Below, piece by piece: positions 31,112 to 42,140 of a stretch of 46,891 nt of DNA. The stretch is from Pseudarthrobacter sp. AL07 (GTDB taxonomy: Bacteria; Actinomycetota; Actinomycetes; Actinomycetales; Micrococcaceae), in contig NZ_JASBRB010000027.1 of NCBI RefSeq assembly GCF_029960665.1, positions 1 through 46,891 on the forward strand. The letters run 5' to 3'. Within the stretch, counting starts at the first letter, position 1, and every line of letters begins with the position of its first letter. Under the pieces are notes generated by a model. That model was not told the DNA's origin and did no database searches. It was given only the letters and a program-made list of their open reading frames with translations. Both the position numbers and the translations under genes were made by a program.

Positions 31112-32746
31112 ATGGCCGCTGATCTTCCCGCCGGCGAGGCCACGCCCGTCCAGCGGCCCCTCATCATGCGCTATGCGGCGCGCTCGGACGTGGGACGCAT
31201 TCGAGCCAAAAATGATGACTCGGCGTATGTCGGCCGCCATTTGGCGGTGGTCGCGGACGGAATGGGCGGCCACGCGGGCGGCGATGTCGCCTCTGCCGCC
31301 ACCGTGCTGGACATGCTGCACCTGGACCACGACGACCACGACGGCGATGCCGGCACAATCCTCGCTGACGAAATCCAGACGGCCAACTCCCTGCTCTCCG
31401 AGCTGGTCCATATCAACCCCAAGCTGGCCGGCATGGGCACCACCGTTACATCCCTGCTTTTGGCAGACGGCAAGCTACATTTCGCGCATATCGGAGACTC
31501 CCGGGCCTACCGCCTGCGCGACGGCGAATTTGCCCAGATCAGCATTGACCACACGTTCGTCCAGCGGCTGATCGATGAGGGGCGGCTCCGCCCCGAAGAA
31601 GCCGAAACCCACCCACACAAAAACGTCCTTATGCGCGTCCTGGGCGACGTCGACGCCAGCCCCGAGCTGGATCTGGACACCCTGGACGTCCAGCCCGGGG
31701 AGCGCTGGCTGCTCTGCTCCGACGGGCTCAACTACGTGGCCGGACACGTGGTGGAGCGGACGGTCCGCGAGACTAAGGACCTCCGCGAGTGCGTCGAAAC
31801 CCTGGTGAACCTAACGCTTGAAGCTGGCTCACCGGACAACGTCACCGTCGTCATGGTGGAAATCACCGAGGAAACGCCCGACGACGTCAGTACCGCCGCC
31901 GTCGACATCGTCCCCTCGCAGCCGGTCACCGAAGCCCCTGCCGCTGACAGCGAAGCAGCTGGCTCTTCACCGGACCCAGAGACGTCCGACGTCAAGAGCC
32001 CCGCCGCCGACAAAGCCCCAGAAAAGCCAGCGGCCGCGGAACCTCCGCCCTCCACCGATCCCCATCTGGGCGAGCACCTTTCGGCCGAAGTCCTGCGGCA
32101 GGAACTTGCATCGCGCCCGCACGAACTGGTCGGGGCTGCGGCCACCGCGGCCGAGTCCGGTTCCATTCCTACCATTGCCGGCCGCACCGTGGCCCGCCGG
32201 GCCGCAACCGTCCTGACGCACAAGGCCGACGCTCCCGTGGCGGAGGTGGATGACGCCGCCCTGGGGCAGCCGAAACCCCGCCGCTGGGTCACCATGTCCA
32301 TCGCCGCATCCGTGCTGGTGGTGCTGACGGTTGGCCTCTGGCTCGGCTATGCCTGGACCCAGACCCGCTATTACATCGGGGAATACGATTCCCGTGTGGC
32401 CATCTATAACGGTGTGTCGCAGCGGCTTGGCCCCATCCAGCTTTCCACCCTCGAAGCCGTAACAGAGATCCAGATGGATTCCCTACCCCAGTTCTCCCAG
32501 CAGCGCGTCCGGCAGACAGTTCCCGCACGCGACCTCTACGACGCCCAGCGGATCGTGAAGAACCTTGAAGGCACCGGCACCATTGCCCCGCCGGATGAGT
32601 GCCTGACCCCGTCGCCCGCTCCGAGCCCAACAACTGCGCCGGCCGCAACACCCACGGCCCCTGCCCCTTCGTCGGACCCCGCCGCTCCTGCGGCGACCCC
32701 GGCCGCCTCCCCCAGCCCCACTACCGCTTGTGAGGGAGGCCAGTGA
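31112..32746 (+). CDS. pstP: PP2C family Ser/Thr phosphatase PstP
   Basis: This 544-residue membrane phosphatase reverses PknA/PknB phosphorylation. The PP2C domain spans about 18-252, with metal-binding Asp residues in D-G-M-G-G-H-A-G-G-D (49-58), G-D-S-R-A-Y, C-S-D-G-L and S-P-D-N-V-T-V. A long Pro/Ala/Glu-rich linker (about 255-385) leads to one transmembrane helix (about 392-412). A small extracytoplasmic domain and a Pro/Thr/Ala-rich tail follow. It begins two bases after fhaB. Confidence 0.95.
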   Translation: MAADLPAGEATPVQRPLIMRYAARSDVGRIRAKNDDSAYVGRHLAVVADGMGGHAGGDVASAATVLDMLHLDHDDHDGDAGTILADEIQTANSLLSELVHINPKLAGMGTTVTSLLLADGKLHFAHIGDSRAYRLRDGEFAQISIDHTFVQRLIDEGRLRPEEAETHPHKNVLMRVLGDVDASPELDLDTLDVQPGERWLLCSDGLNYVAGHVVERTVRETKDLRECVETLVNLTLEAGSPDNVTVVMVEITEETPDDVSTAAVDIVPSQPVTEAPAADSEAAGSSPDPETSDVKSPAADKAPEKPAAAEPPPSTDPHLGEHLSAEVLRQELASRPHELVGAAATAAESGSIPTIAGRTVARRAATVLTHKADAPVAEVDDAALGQPKPRRWVTMSIAASVLVVLTVGLWLGYAWTQTRYYIGEYDSRVAIYNGVSQRLGPIQLSTLEAVTEIQMDSLPQFSQQRVRQTVPARDLYDAQRIVKNLEGTGTIAPPDECLTPSPAPSPTTAPAATPTAPAPSSDPAAPAATPAASPSPTTACEGGQ

Positions 32747-34131
32747 GCCAGCTCAGCACCGTACCCAAACCCCGCCGCAACGTGGAACTGTTGCTCCTGA
32801 TTCTCGCCCTGTCTGTGGGCATCGGCGCCAACATGTTAGTGGGCGTTGACCAGGAGAAGGCGTTCGACTCCGATTTCTGGTTCCAGTCCAGCCTCCTCGC
32901 GGTGGCTGCCCTGGTCTTCCACCTAGTCCTGCGGATCCGGGCTAAATATGCAGATCCGGTAATACTTCCGTTGGTGGTTGCACTTAACGGCCTGGGACTT
33001 GCCATGATCCACCGCCTCGACGCCCCCGGGGAGGACACCGGCAACAACCAGCTCCGCTGGACCCTGATCGCCATGGCCGTGGCCATTGGCGTTATCTGGT
33101 TCCTCAAGGACCACCGGGTGCTCCGCCGCTTCACCTACATCTCGCTGGCCGTGAGCGCGCTCCTGCTCATTCTTCCCCTCGTGCCGGGGATCTCGGCCGG
33201 CGAAATCCTGGGAGCCCGGGTCTGGATCCGGATGGGTCCCTTGACGTTCCAGCCGGGTGAGATTGCCAAGATCACCCTCGCTATATTCTTCGCCGGTTAT
33301 CTATCCTCCAACCGCGACCTCATCCTGCTGGCCGGCCGCAAGATCGGCCCGCTACAGTTCCCCCGGTTCAAGGACATGGGGCCCATGATCACCGCCTGGC
33401 TGGTGAGCATCGGCGTGTTGATCTTCCAGCGGGACCTCGGCTCTTCCGTGCTGTTCTTTGGCCTGTTCATCGTGATGATCTACGTGGCCACCAGCCGTAT
33501 CAGCTGGGTGGTTATCGGCTTGGCCCTCATCCTGGGCGGCGGCTTCGTGGCAGCCCAGGTGTTTTCCCATGTCGAGGTCCGCATCTACGGCTGGCTGAAC
33601 GCCTTCAGCCCGGAAGTTTACGAGACCGGCAGCCGGCAAGTCATCGAGGGACTCTTCGGCATGGCCAACGGCGGCCTGGTGGGTACCGGCCTGGGTCAGG
33701 GCCGGCCGGACCTGGTCCCCTTCGCTAACAGCGACATGATCATCGCGTCCATCGGCGAGGAGCTGGGCCTGATCGGACTGTTCGCCGTGGTGCTGATGTA
33801 CGTCATGCTGTTCACACGCGGGTTCCGGGCTGCGCTGGGCACCCGGGATGCCTTTGGGAAGCTGCTGGCCTGCGGACTTTCCTTCGCTATCGCGCTTCAG
33901 TGCTTCGTGGTGATCGGCGGAGTCACACGACTGATCCCGCTGACCGGTTTGACCACGCCGTTCCTCGCCGCCGGCGGTTCGTCGCTGCTGGCCAACTGGA
34001 TCATCGTTGGCCTGCTCCTGCTGATCTCCCATACGGCGCGGGGACCGGTGGACACCACGCCACTTCCTCCCGGCGGCGCCGCGGAACCTGCAGGAATCGA
34101 CACTCCCACCGAGGCGGTGAAACAAGCGTGA
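32743..34131 (+). CDS. rodA: SEDS peptidoglycan glycosyltransferase RodA/FtsW
   Basis: This 462-residue SEDS family polymerase assembles glycan strands from lipid II together with the class B PBP encoded next. Ten to twelve transmembrane helices are seen. Conserved blocks include G-A-R-V-W-I-R-M-G-P-L-T-F-Q-P-G-E, Q-R-D-L-G-S-S and G-G-V-T-R-L-I-P-L-T-G-L-T-T-P-F. The GTG start overlaps the pstP stop by four bases. The position in the pknAB cluster favours the RodA paralogue of actinobacteria over the FtsW in the dcw cluster. Confidence 0.95.
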   Translation: MSQLSTVPKPRRNVELLLLILALSVGIGANMLVGVDQEKAFDSDFWFQSSLLAVAALVFHLVLRIRAKYADPVILPLVVALNGLGLAMIHRLDAPGEDTGNNQLRWTLIAMAVAIGVIWFLKDHRVLRRFTYISLAVSALLLILPLVPGISAGEILGARVWIRMGPLTFQPGEIAKITLAIFFAGYLSSNRDLILLAGRKIGPLQFPRFKDMGPMITAWLVSIGVLIFQRDLGSSVLFFGLFIVMIYVATSRISWVVIGLALILGGGFVAAQVFSHVEVRIYGWLNAFSPEVYETGSRQVIEGLFGMANGGLVGTGLGQGRPDLVPFANSDMIIASIGEELGLIGLFAVVLMYVMLFTRGFRAALGTRDAFGKLLACGLSFAIALQCFVVIGGVTRLIPLTGLTTPFLAAGGSSLLANWIIVGLLLLISHTARGPVDTTPLPPGGAAEPAGIDTPTEAVKQA

Positions 34132-35588
34132 ACCAGGCAATCCGTAGTTCCTGGGTGGCAGCGATCGCCATGTTTGCCTTGATCTTCGGGGCCATCAGCT
34201 TCGTCCAGGTGGTGGGTGCCGATGACCTCAAAGACAATCCCCTGAACCAGCGCGCCATTCTGCAGAATTACTGCAACGACCGCGGCGCCATCATCGTGGG
34301 CGGGGATCCTGTGGCCGAATCGGTGGAAGGCACGTCCGAGGTCTGCCAGTTCCAGAGAACGTACGCGCAGCCGGCACTTTATGCAGGCATCACGGGCTAC
34401 TTCTCGAAGAACTACGGTGCCACCGGCCTCGAAGTGGCGATGAACGCGCAATTGGCCGGCAGCTCCGACCAGCAGTTCTTCGACCGGATCGGCCAGCTCT
34501 TCCTGGGCAGCCAGCCGAAGGGGGCCTCGGTGGAACTCACCATCGATCCCGCCATCCAGAAGCTCGCCTACGACCTCATTCCGGATGGCCAGCGTGGATC
34601 CATCGTGGTCACCAACCCCAAGACCGGCGCCATCCTGGCCATGGTGTCCAAGCCGTCCTATGACCCCAACCTGATCGCCACCCAAGACTCGAAAGCCGAA
34701 AACACCAACATCAATGAGCTGGTCAAGGTCCCCGGCATCAACCTGAACCAGAATGTCAGCGGGCCCACGGGTGAACTGCTCGCTCCGGGGTCAGTCTTCA
34801 AGCTGGTGGATACCGCCGCGGCCCTCGCCTCCGGGAAGTACAACAAGGACAGCGTGCTCCCCAACCCGGCCGAGATGCCGTTCCCGGGGATCCAGTACAA
34901 GCTGCCGAACTACGCCGGGGGCAACTGCTACACCCAGGAGACGGCCAGCTTTGCCTTCGCCCTGCAGCAGTCCTGCAATACGCCGTTCGCCAGCATTGCC
35001 CTCGACCTGGGCCGCGACGCCATCGCCGAGCAGGCGGCAAAGTTCGGCTTCGGCGAGGTACTTGGCGATCAGCTCAAGCTCGCCTACGCCAAGGGCAACG
35101 GCTTCCCCGATGAACTGGACGGGCCAGGCCTGGCCCAGTCCGCCATTGGCCAGAAGGACGTGCGCGCCACGCCGCTGCAGATCGCAATGATGACCGCCGC
35201 CATCGCCAACAATGGCGTCCAGATGAGCCCCAGCCTTGTCAAGACCGTGCGGTCCCCGGACCTTCGGGTCATTGACGAACCCAAGCCTGAAGCACTCCGG
35301 ACTTCCACCACGCCGGAGATTGCCCGGCAGATCACCGAATGGATGACCAGCGCGGTGAGCCAGGGCATCGCCCGCGGCGCGGCTGTCCCCGGTGTTCAGG
35401 TGGCCGGCAAAACCGGAACCGCCGAACTGGGCAACGGCCTGAACAACTCCTGGTTCACCGGGTTTGCCCCCGCCAACAACCCGGAGGTGAGTGTCACCAT
35501 CGCCATGGAGGGCGTAGACATCACCACCGGTGCACAGCTAACCAGTCCGAACGCGAAGAAGATTTTTGAGGCGGTGTTGAATAAGTGA
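34128..35588 (+). CDS. pbpA: Class B penicillin-binding protein PbpA
   Basis: This 486-residue transpeptidase has a single N-terminal membrane anchor (about 9-30), an N-terminal dimerisation-type domain and a transpeptidase domain. The active-site motifs are S222-V-F-K225, S282-C-N284 and K428-T-G430. It crosslinks peptidoglycan made by the adjacent RodA. GTG 34128 overlaps the rodA stop (GTGA) and gives the family's usual start with a short cytoplasmic tail; the longer open frame upstream is antisense-free shadow within rodA. Confidence 0.95.
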   Translation: MNQAIRSSWVAAIAMFALIFGAISFVQVVGADDLKDNPLNQRAILQNYCNDRGAIIVGGDPVAESVEGTSEVCQFQRTYAQPALYAGITGYFSKNYGATGLEVAMNAQLAGSSDQQFFDRIGQLFLGSQPKGASVELTIDPAIQKLAYDLIPDGQRGSIVVTNPKTGAILAMVSKPSYDPNLIATQDSKAENTNINELVKVPGINLNQNVSGPTGELLAPGSVFKLVDTAAALASGKYNKDSVLPNPAEMPFPGIQYKLPNYAGGNCYTQETASFAFALQQSCNTPFASIALDLGRDAIAEQAAKFGFGEVLGDQLKLAYAKGNGFPDELDGPGLAQSAIGQKDVRATPLQIAMMTAAIANNGVQMSPSLVKTVRSPDLRVIDEPKPEALRTSTTPEIARQITEWMTSAVSQGIARGAAVPGVQVAGKTGTAELGNGLNNSWFTGFAPANNPEVSVTIAMEGVDITTGAQLTSPNAKKIFEAVLNK

Positions 35589-37276
35589 GGCCTACAACGG
35601 GAATCACCCTCGGCGGCAGATTCCAGCTGACCACGCGGATTGCGATCGGCGGGATGGGCGAGGTCTGGAAGGCCAAGGACCAGGTCCTGGGCCGGATTGT
35701 CGCCATCAAGGTACTCAAGGAGGAATACACCGGTGATCCCGGATTCCTCCAGAGGTTCCGCGCGGAGGCACGCCACACCGCCCTGTTGAACCACGTGGGC
35801 ATCGCCAATGTCTTTGACTACGGCGAGGAGGATGGCTCCGCCTACCTGGTCATGGAGCTCGTTCCGGGCCAGCCGCTGAGCAGCATCATCGAGCACGAGC
35901 AGGTACTGTCCCCGGACCGGACGCTCTCCATGATGGCGCAGACCGCCCGCGCCCTTTCCGTCGCCCACGCCCAGGGGCTGGTCCACCGCGACATCAAGCC
36001 GGGCAACCTGCTGATCACACCCGACGGCCGGGTCAAGGTCACCGACTTCGGCATCGCCCGCCTGGCCGACCAGGTCCCGTTGACACAGACAGGCCAGGTC
36101 ATGGGGACCGCCCAGTACCTCGCCCCGGAGCAGGCCACCGGCCAGACAGCTACCGGCGCCTCGGACATCTACTCACTCGGCGTGATCGGCTACGAGTGCC
36201 TCACCGGACACCGGCCCTTCTCCGGCGAATCCCAGATCGCCATTGCCCTGGCGCAGGTCAACGATGCCCCGCCGCCGCTTCCGGAGACCCTGCCCAGACC
36301 GGTCCGCGCGCTGCTGATGTCCATGCTGGCCAAGGACCCCAAGAACCGCCCTGCCAACGCCATCAAGCTGTCCGAAGCTGCCGAGGCCATCCGCAACGGC
36401 GACATTGATGCCGCGCACGCGGCGGTTCCCGGCATGTTGCTCTTCGAAGCGACAACCGGCCCCATTACGGCACCGGTGGACATTGCCACAGCGCCCACGG
36501 GTGTTATCGCCCACAAGGACAGCAACACAACGTCCACGTCCGCCCTGCCCGTGCTTGGTGCCGCTGCCGGTGGCGCTGCAGTCGGCGCCGCGGCCGCGGG
36601 CACAGCCACCGGAGCCGGCAGCACGCTTTCGCGTGCGGACGCCCTGGCTGCGGAGCGCAGTTGGGTGCAGGAGGAAGAAAAGTACGACGACGAACCCGAG
36701 GACGAGCCCGAGCGTCGCGGCCGCAGCCCCTGGACCTGGCCGCTGGTCGCCTTGATCGTGCTGGTTCTGTTCGCGCTGGTGGGGTTCTTCCTGACGCAGG
36801 CCGGGATTTTCAACCCGGCCAACACCACCACTAACTCGGCATCCAGCAACCCGCCGTCCACCAGCGCCAGCCCTACGGCGACCTCGGCGTCCGCGACGCC
36901 CACCCCCAGCCGGACCACCGACGCGCCCACGCCCACGCCCACTCCGACGCCCACCCCCAGCACGGTGGACATTATTTCGGCGGCATACCTCGGGAAGGAC
37001 TACCGTCAGGTCCAGGGGACGCTTGAAACCATGGGTCTGTCCGTGCGGGTCATCCCGCAGCAGAGTACTTCCGCTGCGGGAACGGTGTTGCAGGTCAATC
37101 CCACGGGCACCGTGCCCAAGGGGGCTGAAGTGACCGTGACTTACGCCGTTCCTGCCCCGGCCACTACGCCGGCCGTTCCGCCCTCCTCGCCAGCCGCCTC
37201 GGCTCAGCCGACGTCCGCCCTGCCCAGCTGCACCCCCGGCCAGGTGCAGGGCTTACCCCCTACCTGCGCGCCTTAG
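35585..37276 (+). CDS. pknA: Ser/Thr protein kinase PknA
   Basis: This 563-residue membrane kinase has its kinase domain at about 8-272: the glycine-rich loop [10 protein letters not shown]42, H134-R-D136, D154-F-G and the activation loop [17 protein letters not shown] long juxtamembrane region (about 275-378) precedes the transmembrane helix (about 383-405). The extracellular part has a Ser/Thr/Pro-rich linker, one PASTA-like domain (about 460-520) and a Pro/Ala/Ser tail. Mycobacterial PknA lacks PASTA; a single copy here is notable. GTG overlaps the pbpA stop. It is expected to control division and wall synthesis. Confidence 0.93.
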   Translation: MRPTTGITLGGRFQLTTRIAIGGMGEVWKAKDQVLGRIVAIKVLKEEYTGDPGFLQRFRAEARHTALLNHVGIANVFDYGEEDGSAYLVMELVPGQPLSSIIEHEQVLSPDRTLSMMAQTARALSVAHAQGLVHRDIKPGNLLITPDGRVKVTDFGIARLADQVPLTQTGQVMGTAQYLAPEQATGQTATGASDIYSLGVIGYECLTGHRPFSGESQIAIALAQVNDAPPPLPETLPRPVRALLMSMLAKDPKNRPANAIKLSEAAEAIRNGDIDAAHAAVPGMLLFEATTGPITAPVDIATAPTGVIAHKDSNTTSTSALPVLGAAAGGAAVGAAAAGTATGAGSTLSRADALAAERSWVQEEEKYDDEPEDEPERRGRSPWTWPLVALIVLVLFALVGFFLTQAGIFNPANTTTNSASSNPPSTSASPTATSASATPTPSRTTDAPTPTPTPTPTPSTVDIISAAYLGKDYRQVQGTLETMGLSVRVIPQQSTSAAGTVLQVNPTGTVPKGAEVTVTYAVPAPATTPAVPPSSPAASAQPTSALPSCTPGQVQGLPPTCAP

Positions 37277-37291
37277 TCGTCAGGATTGACA

Positions 37292-39232
<1,941 letters not shown>

Positions 39233-39252
39233 CCCGCACCCGCTCCTTGAGC

Positions 39253-39315
39253 CAACGCGGGGTCACTTCGCGCCCATGTTCCCCTCCGGGATGGGCGGGA
39301 AGTGACCCCGCGTTG
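39253..39315. terminator. Long hairpin between pknB and trpG, terminator or dispersed palindrome
   Basis: Two 25-nt arms (39253-39277 and 39291-39315) pair with a single mismatch around a 13-base loop. It lies between convergent genes, 20 bases after pknB and 18 before the trpG stop, so it can terminate both. The unusual length and near-perfection suggest it may be a copy of a REP-like repeat. Confidence 0.8.
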
Positions 39316-39333
39316 TTTGAGGGTGGGTGCCTG

Positions 39334-39975
39334 TCAGTGCTGGATGAGCGGGCTCAAAGTGGCGGCCCGGGCGGCAGCCCCCGCCATGCCCAGTGACTCA
39401 AGCCAGTTGCCCAGCATCTGGTAGCCGCCTTCGGTCAGGACCGACTCCGGGTGGAACTGCACGCCGCACAGCGGTGCAGTACGGTGCTGCAGGCCCATCA
39501 CGACGCCGGTCGCTGTTTCGGCGGTGATCTCCAGGACGTCGGGGATGGTGTCCCTGACCGCTGCAAGCGAGTGGTAGCGCGTCGCTGTCACGGGGGAGGG
39601 GAGCCCGGCGAAGACGCTGGTGCCGTTGTGCTCCACCAGCGATGTCTTGCCGTGCATCAGCTCCGGCGCGTGGGTCACCGTGCCGCCGTAGGCTTCAGCC
39701 AGGGCCTGATGGCCCAGGCAGACACCGAACATGGGCTTCTTGTTCGCGCCGCACCACTTGATCAGCTCAATGCACACACCCGCCTCGGCGGGGTTCCCCG
39801 GACCGGGTGAGATGAGCACGCCGTCGCGCGATTGGGCCATCTCGATGGCTTCGGCGAGGGTCACATCGTCATTGCGGACAACGGTGGTCTCGGCGCCGAG
39901 CTCCTGGAGGTAGCCCACCAGGGTGTAAACGAAGCTGTCGTAGTTGTCTACGACCAGGATTTTAGTTGTGGTCAT
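39334..39975 (-). CDS. trpG: Glutamine amidotransferase of anthranilate/aminodeoxychorismate synthase
   Basis: This 213-residue class I glutamine amidotransferase (TrpG/PabA) makes ammonia for anthranilate or 4-amino-4-deoxychorismate synthesis. Motifs are the N-terminal V-D-N-Y-D-S-F, the oxyanion segment S-P-G-P-G-N-P, the nucleophile Cys in G-V-C-L-G-H-Q-A, and the catalytic His-Glu in F-H-P-E-S. ATG 39975 overlaps the stop of the small membrane protein gene (ATGA). The same synteny next to pknB is seen in other actinobacteria, where it is called trpG or pabA. Which pathway it serves cannot be decided here. Confidence 0.93.
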   Translation of the reverse strand: MTTTKILVVDNYDSFVYTLVGYLQELGAETTVVRNDDVTLAEAIEMAQSRDGVLISPGPGNPAEAGVCIELIKWCGANKKPMFGVCLGHQALAEAYGGTVTHAPELMHGKTSLVEHNGTSVFAGLPSPVTATRYHSLAAVRDTIPDVLEITAETATGVVMGLQHRTAPLCGVQFHPESVLTEGGYQMLGNWLESLGMAGAAARAATLSPLIQH

Positions 39976-40142
39976 GGCTGGCTTGCAGAACCAATCGTTG
40001 AGTCGGTGAATGCGGTGAACCCGGACATCCAGGGGAACAGGAATTGAACCATCAGGATCAGTGCGCCGGCGATGAGCACCAGCGAGGTGAAGATCCGGAG
40101 CCAGAGGGGGCCCGGCAGGTGGCGGAAAATCCAACCGTACAT
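39972..40142 (-). CDS. Small conserved membrane protein between sortase and trpG
   Basis: This 56-residue protein begins Y-G-W-I-F-R-H-L-P-G-P-L-W-L-R, followed by one long transmembrane helix (about 17-38) and a short extracytoplasmic tail with F-P-W-M. The gene lies two bases behind the sortase stop and overlaps the trpG start by four bases, so it is clearly part of the operon. Similar short proteins occupy this place in other actinobacteria. A partner or regulator of the sortase is conceivable, but no function is known. Confidence 0.8.
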   Translation of the reverse strand: MYGWIFRHLPGPLWLRIFTSLVLIAGALILMVQFLFPWMSGFTAFTDSTIGSASQP

Positions 40143-40144
40143 AC

Positions 40145-40945
40145 TCAGCTTCCTCCCACCGCTGCGGTCACCTGGGCGGCGATCTCGGCCGGCGGTCCCG
40201 CCGAGGCAGGCCGCCAGCTGTCCAGCAGCGCGTAGGCGATGATGCGTTCCTCGGCGCCGAAACGCGGATTGCAACTGGTCATGGTGAGGAAGCTTTCGGT
40301 GGGAGTGATGCCGGGGCGGGTGGGGACCGGTTCCAGGACATCGGTCCGGGACGGCATCACGATCTGGTTATTGCGGAAGACATAGATGTAAAAGCCGTCC
40401 TTGGTCTGGACGTAGATTTTGTCGCCCGGGACAAGGGTGTGGATATTGTCCAGGACGGCACCGTGGGTCTGCCGGTGACCGGCCACGGCGAAGTTCCCGA
40501 CGGCGCCCGGCATCGCCGTGTTGGCGTAATGGCCGAGCCCCAGCGTATCCAGGACATCCCCAGTGGTTCCCTGCACGATGGGCCGCGTGTAGTTCGGGCC
40601 AAACCGGGGGATGTACATAATGCCGATAGTGCCGGCATGGCCTGGTGCCGAGGAAACCGTTGGAGTGCCGTAATCCACCGGCGCTGCCGCTGGACCCGGT
40701 TCCGGGACTGCGGGCACCGTACCGCGCAGCCCCTGGGCGAATTCCTTGATGACCGCGCTCTGCTTGGCGTCGGATTCGATGTTGGTCCACCACAGCTGCC
40801 AGCCCACAAAGAGCAGGAGAACAATGCCGGCCGTGATGAGCAGCTCGCCGAGCAACTGCACGGTCCCACGCAGATTGGAAGCGCGGGCGGGCGCCGCACG
40901 GGCGGGCCCGCTGGCAGCGCGCCTCGCCTTTTCCTGCACTACCAC
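40145..40945 (-). CDS. Class E sortase
   Basis: This 266-residue membrane-anchored transpeptidase has a basic Ala/Arg-rich N-terminus, one transmembrane helix (about 33-52), a Pro-rich linker and the sortase beta-barrel from about 105. The catalytic triad is His in V-A-G-H-R-Q-T-H-G, Cys in T-M-T-S-C-N-P and Arg downstream in the A-E-E-R-I-I segment. Class E sortases anchor proteins with LAXTG-type signals to the wall; no substrate gene is present here. It is divergent from crgA. Confidence 0.92.
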   Translation of the reverse strand: MVVQEKARRAASGPARAAPARASNLRGTVQLLGELLITAGIVLLLFVGWQLWWTNIESDAKQSAVIKEFAQGLRGTVPAVPEPGPAAAPVDYGTPTVSSAPGHAGTIGIMYIPRFGPNYTRPIVQGTTGDVLDTLGLGHYANTAMPGAVGNFAVAGHRQTHGAVLDNIHTLVPGDKIYVQTKDGFYIYVFRNNQIVMPSRTDVLEPVPTRPGITPTESFLTMTSCNPRFGAEERIIAYALLDSWRPASAGPPAEIAAQVTAAVGGS

Positions 40946-41119
40946 GCGTTCTCCTCCGGGGTGGCCGCGATGGGCATTTGAGTGCCCTGACTACGGCTAG
41001 AATTGACTGCTAGTAAGAATCCAGATTTGACCAAGATCGCGCTGACCGCTGGCACCTTCCTTCTTGCAGGATATCAAGCCCGCGACGCCGAGCTTGCTCC
41101 AGTCCGCCAAGGAGAGCAC

Positions 41120-41374
41120 GTGCCCGAGTCAAAGCCTCGCAAGAAGACTTCCAGCGCCACGCAGCCCGCTTCCGGGGCACAGACGTATAAGCCCAACGCT
41201 GTCTGGTTCAAGCCAGTGATGTTCGGCCTGATGATCATCGGGCTCTTCTGGATCATCACGTTTTACATCAGCGAGGGCCGGTTCCCTGTCCAGGCCTGGG
41301 CGTCGTGGAACATTGTGGCCGGCTTCGGCATTGCCATCATTGGCTTCCTGATGACCACGCGCTGGCGTTCCTGA
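41120..41374 (+). CDS. crgA: Cell division protein CrgA
   Basis: This 84-residue protein has a basic, Ser/Thr-rich N-terminus and two transmembrane helices (about 32-52 and 62-80) joined by the conserved loop Y-I-S-E-G-R-F-P-V-Q-A-W-A-S-W-N. CrgA recruits and stabilises FtsI/PbpA-type proteins and CwsA at the septum. GTG 41120 with a perfect AAGGAG upstream is clearly preferred over the upstream ATG of the open frame. It is the first gene after the divergent sortase and is followed by tag. Confidence 0.95.
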   Translation: MPESKPRKKTSSATQPASGAQTYKPNAVWFKPVMFGLMIIGLFWIITFYISEGRFPVQAWASWNIVAGFGIAIIGFLMTTRWRS

Positions 41375-41393
41375 CGCTGACCGCAGGACCCGT

Positions 41394-42026
41394 ATGACTC
41401 CCGTAGCAGCGGTCCAGCCCCGAAACGAGGGTGAGGCCGGATCTGTCCTGGGCGACGACGGCCTCGCCCGTCCGCCGTGGGCGGCCGTGGATCCGCTGTT
41501 GCGCGAATACTATGACTCCGAGTGGGGCCTGCCCGTCCGGCACGAACAGGGCCTCTACGAGCGCATCTGTCTTGAGGGTTTCCAGGCAGGCCTCTCCTGG
41601 GCCACGATCCTGCGAAAGCGCCCTGCCTTCCGTCAGGCTTTCCTCGACTTCCAGCCGGACGCTGTTGCCGCCTTTACGGAAGCGGATGTCGAGCGCCTGC
41701 TCCAGGATCGCGGCATCGTCCGCAACCGGCTCAAGATCCGGGCCACTATCGCCAATGCCCGGGCCACCATCGCGCTGCGCGAGCGGCAAGGCCTGGTTGC
41801 CTTCGTCTGGCAGTTCCAGCCCACAACCACTCCCCAGCCGGTAACGCACGCGGAGATCCCCACGCAGTCACCGGAATCGGTGGCGCTGTCCAAGGCCCTG
41901 CGGAAGCAAGGGTTCTCGTTCGTTGGCCCCACCACCATGTTCGCCCTCATGGAAGCCATCGGCATGGTGGACACCCATCTTCTGCACAGCCACCGGCGCG
42001 GTTCCTCAGGCGTCTGGCAGGGTTGA
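41394..42026 (+). CDS. tag: DNA-3-methyladenine glycosylase I
   Basis: This 210-residue enzyme is a Tag-type glycosylase that removes 3-methyladenine from alkylated DNA. Typical segments are Y-Y-D-S-E-W-G-L-P-V near 39-48 (E-W-G-x-P), E-G-F-Q-A-G-L-S-W, and I-V-R-N-R-L-K-I. The zinc-binding His pair is in M-V-D-T-H-L-L-H-S-H near the end. ATG 41394 begins 20 bases after crgA. The first 25 residues are extra compared with E. coli Tag. A near-perfect palindrome follows 82 bases after its stop. Confidence 0.92.
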   Translation: MTPVAAVQPRNEGEAGSVLGDDGLARPPWAAVDPLLREYYDSEWGLPVRHEQGLYERICLEGFQAGLSWATILRKRPAFRQAFLDFQPDAVAAFTEADVERLLQDRGIVRNRLKIRATIANARATIALRERQGLVAFVWQFQPTTTPQPVTHAEIPTQSPESVALSKALRKQGFSFVGPTTMFALMEAIGMVDTHLLHSHRRGSSGVWQG

Positions 42027-42107
42027 CCGGCAACAGCCGGGCTGGTGGGCGGGCGCCCCGCCGCCGGCTGATCTGGCATTCCTCCGGATAAGTTCTCCCC
42101 AGCTGTT

Positions 42108-42140
42108 GGGAAAGTTATCCACACTGTGCATAACTTTCCC
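42108..42140. repeat. 33-bp near-perfect palindrome with two DnaA-box-like arms
   Basis: Arms of 16 nt (42108-42123 and 42125-42140) around one central base differ at one position. Each arm carries a TTATCCACA-like box (42115-42123 perfect; 42125-42133 one mismatch on the other strand). It may also terminate tag. Confidence 0.85.

Noticed and set aside
40146..40274. Longer version of the small membrane protein starting at 40274
   Set aside because: The extra 44 residues are antisense-free overlap with the sortase 3' end and lack conservation signs; ATG 40142 begins the family-like sequence.
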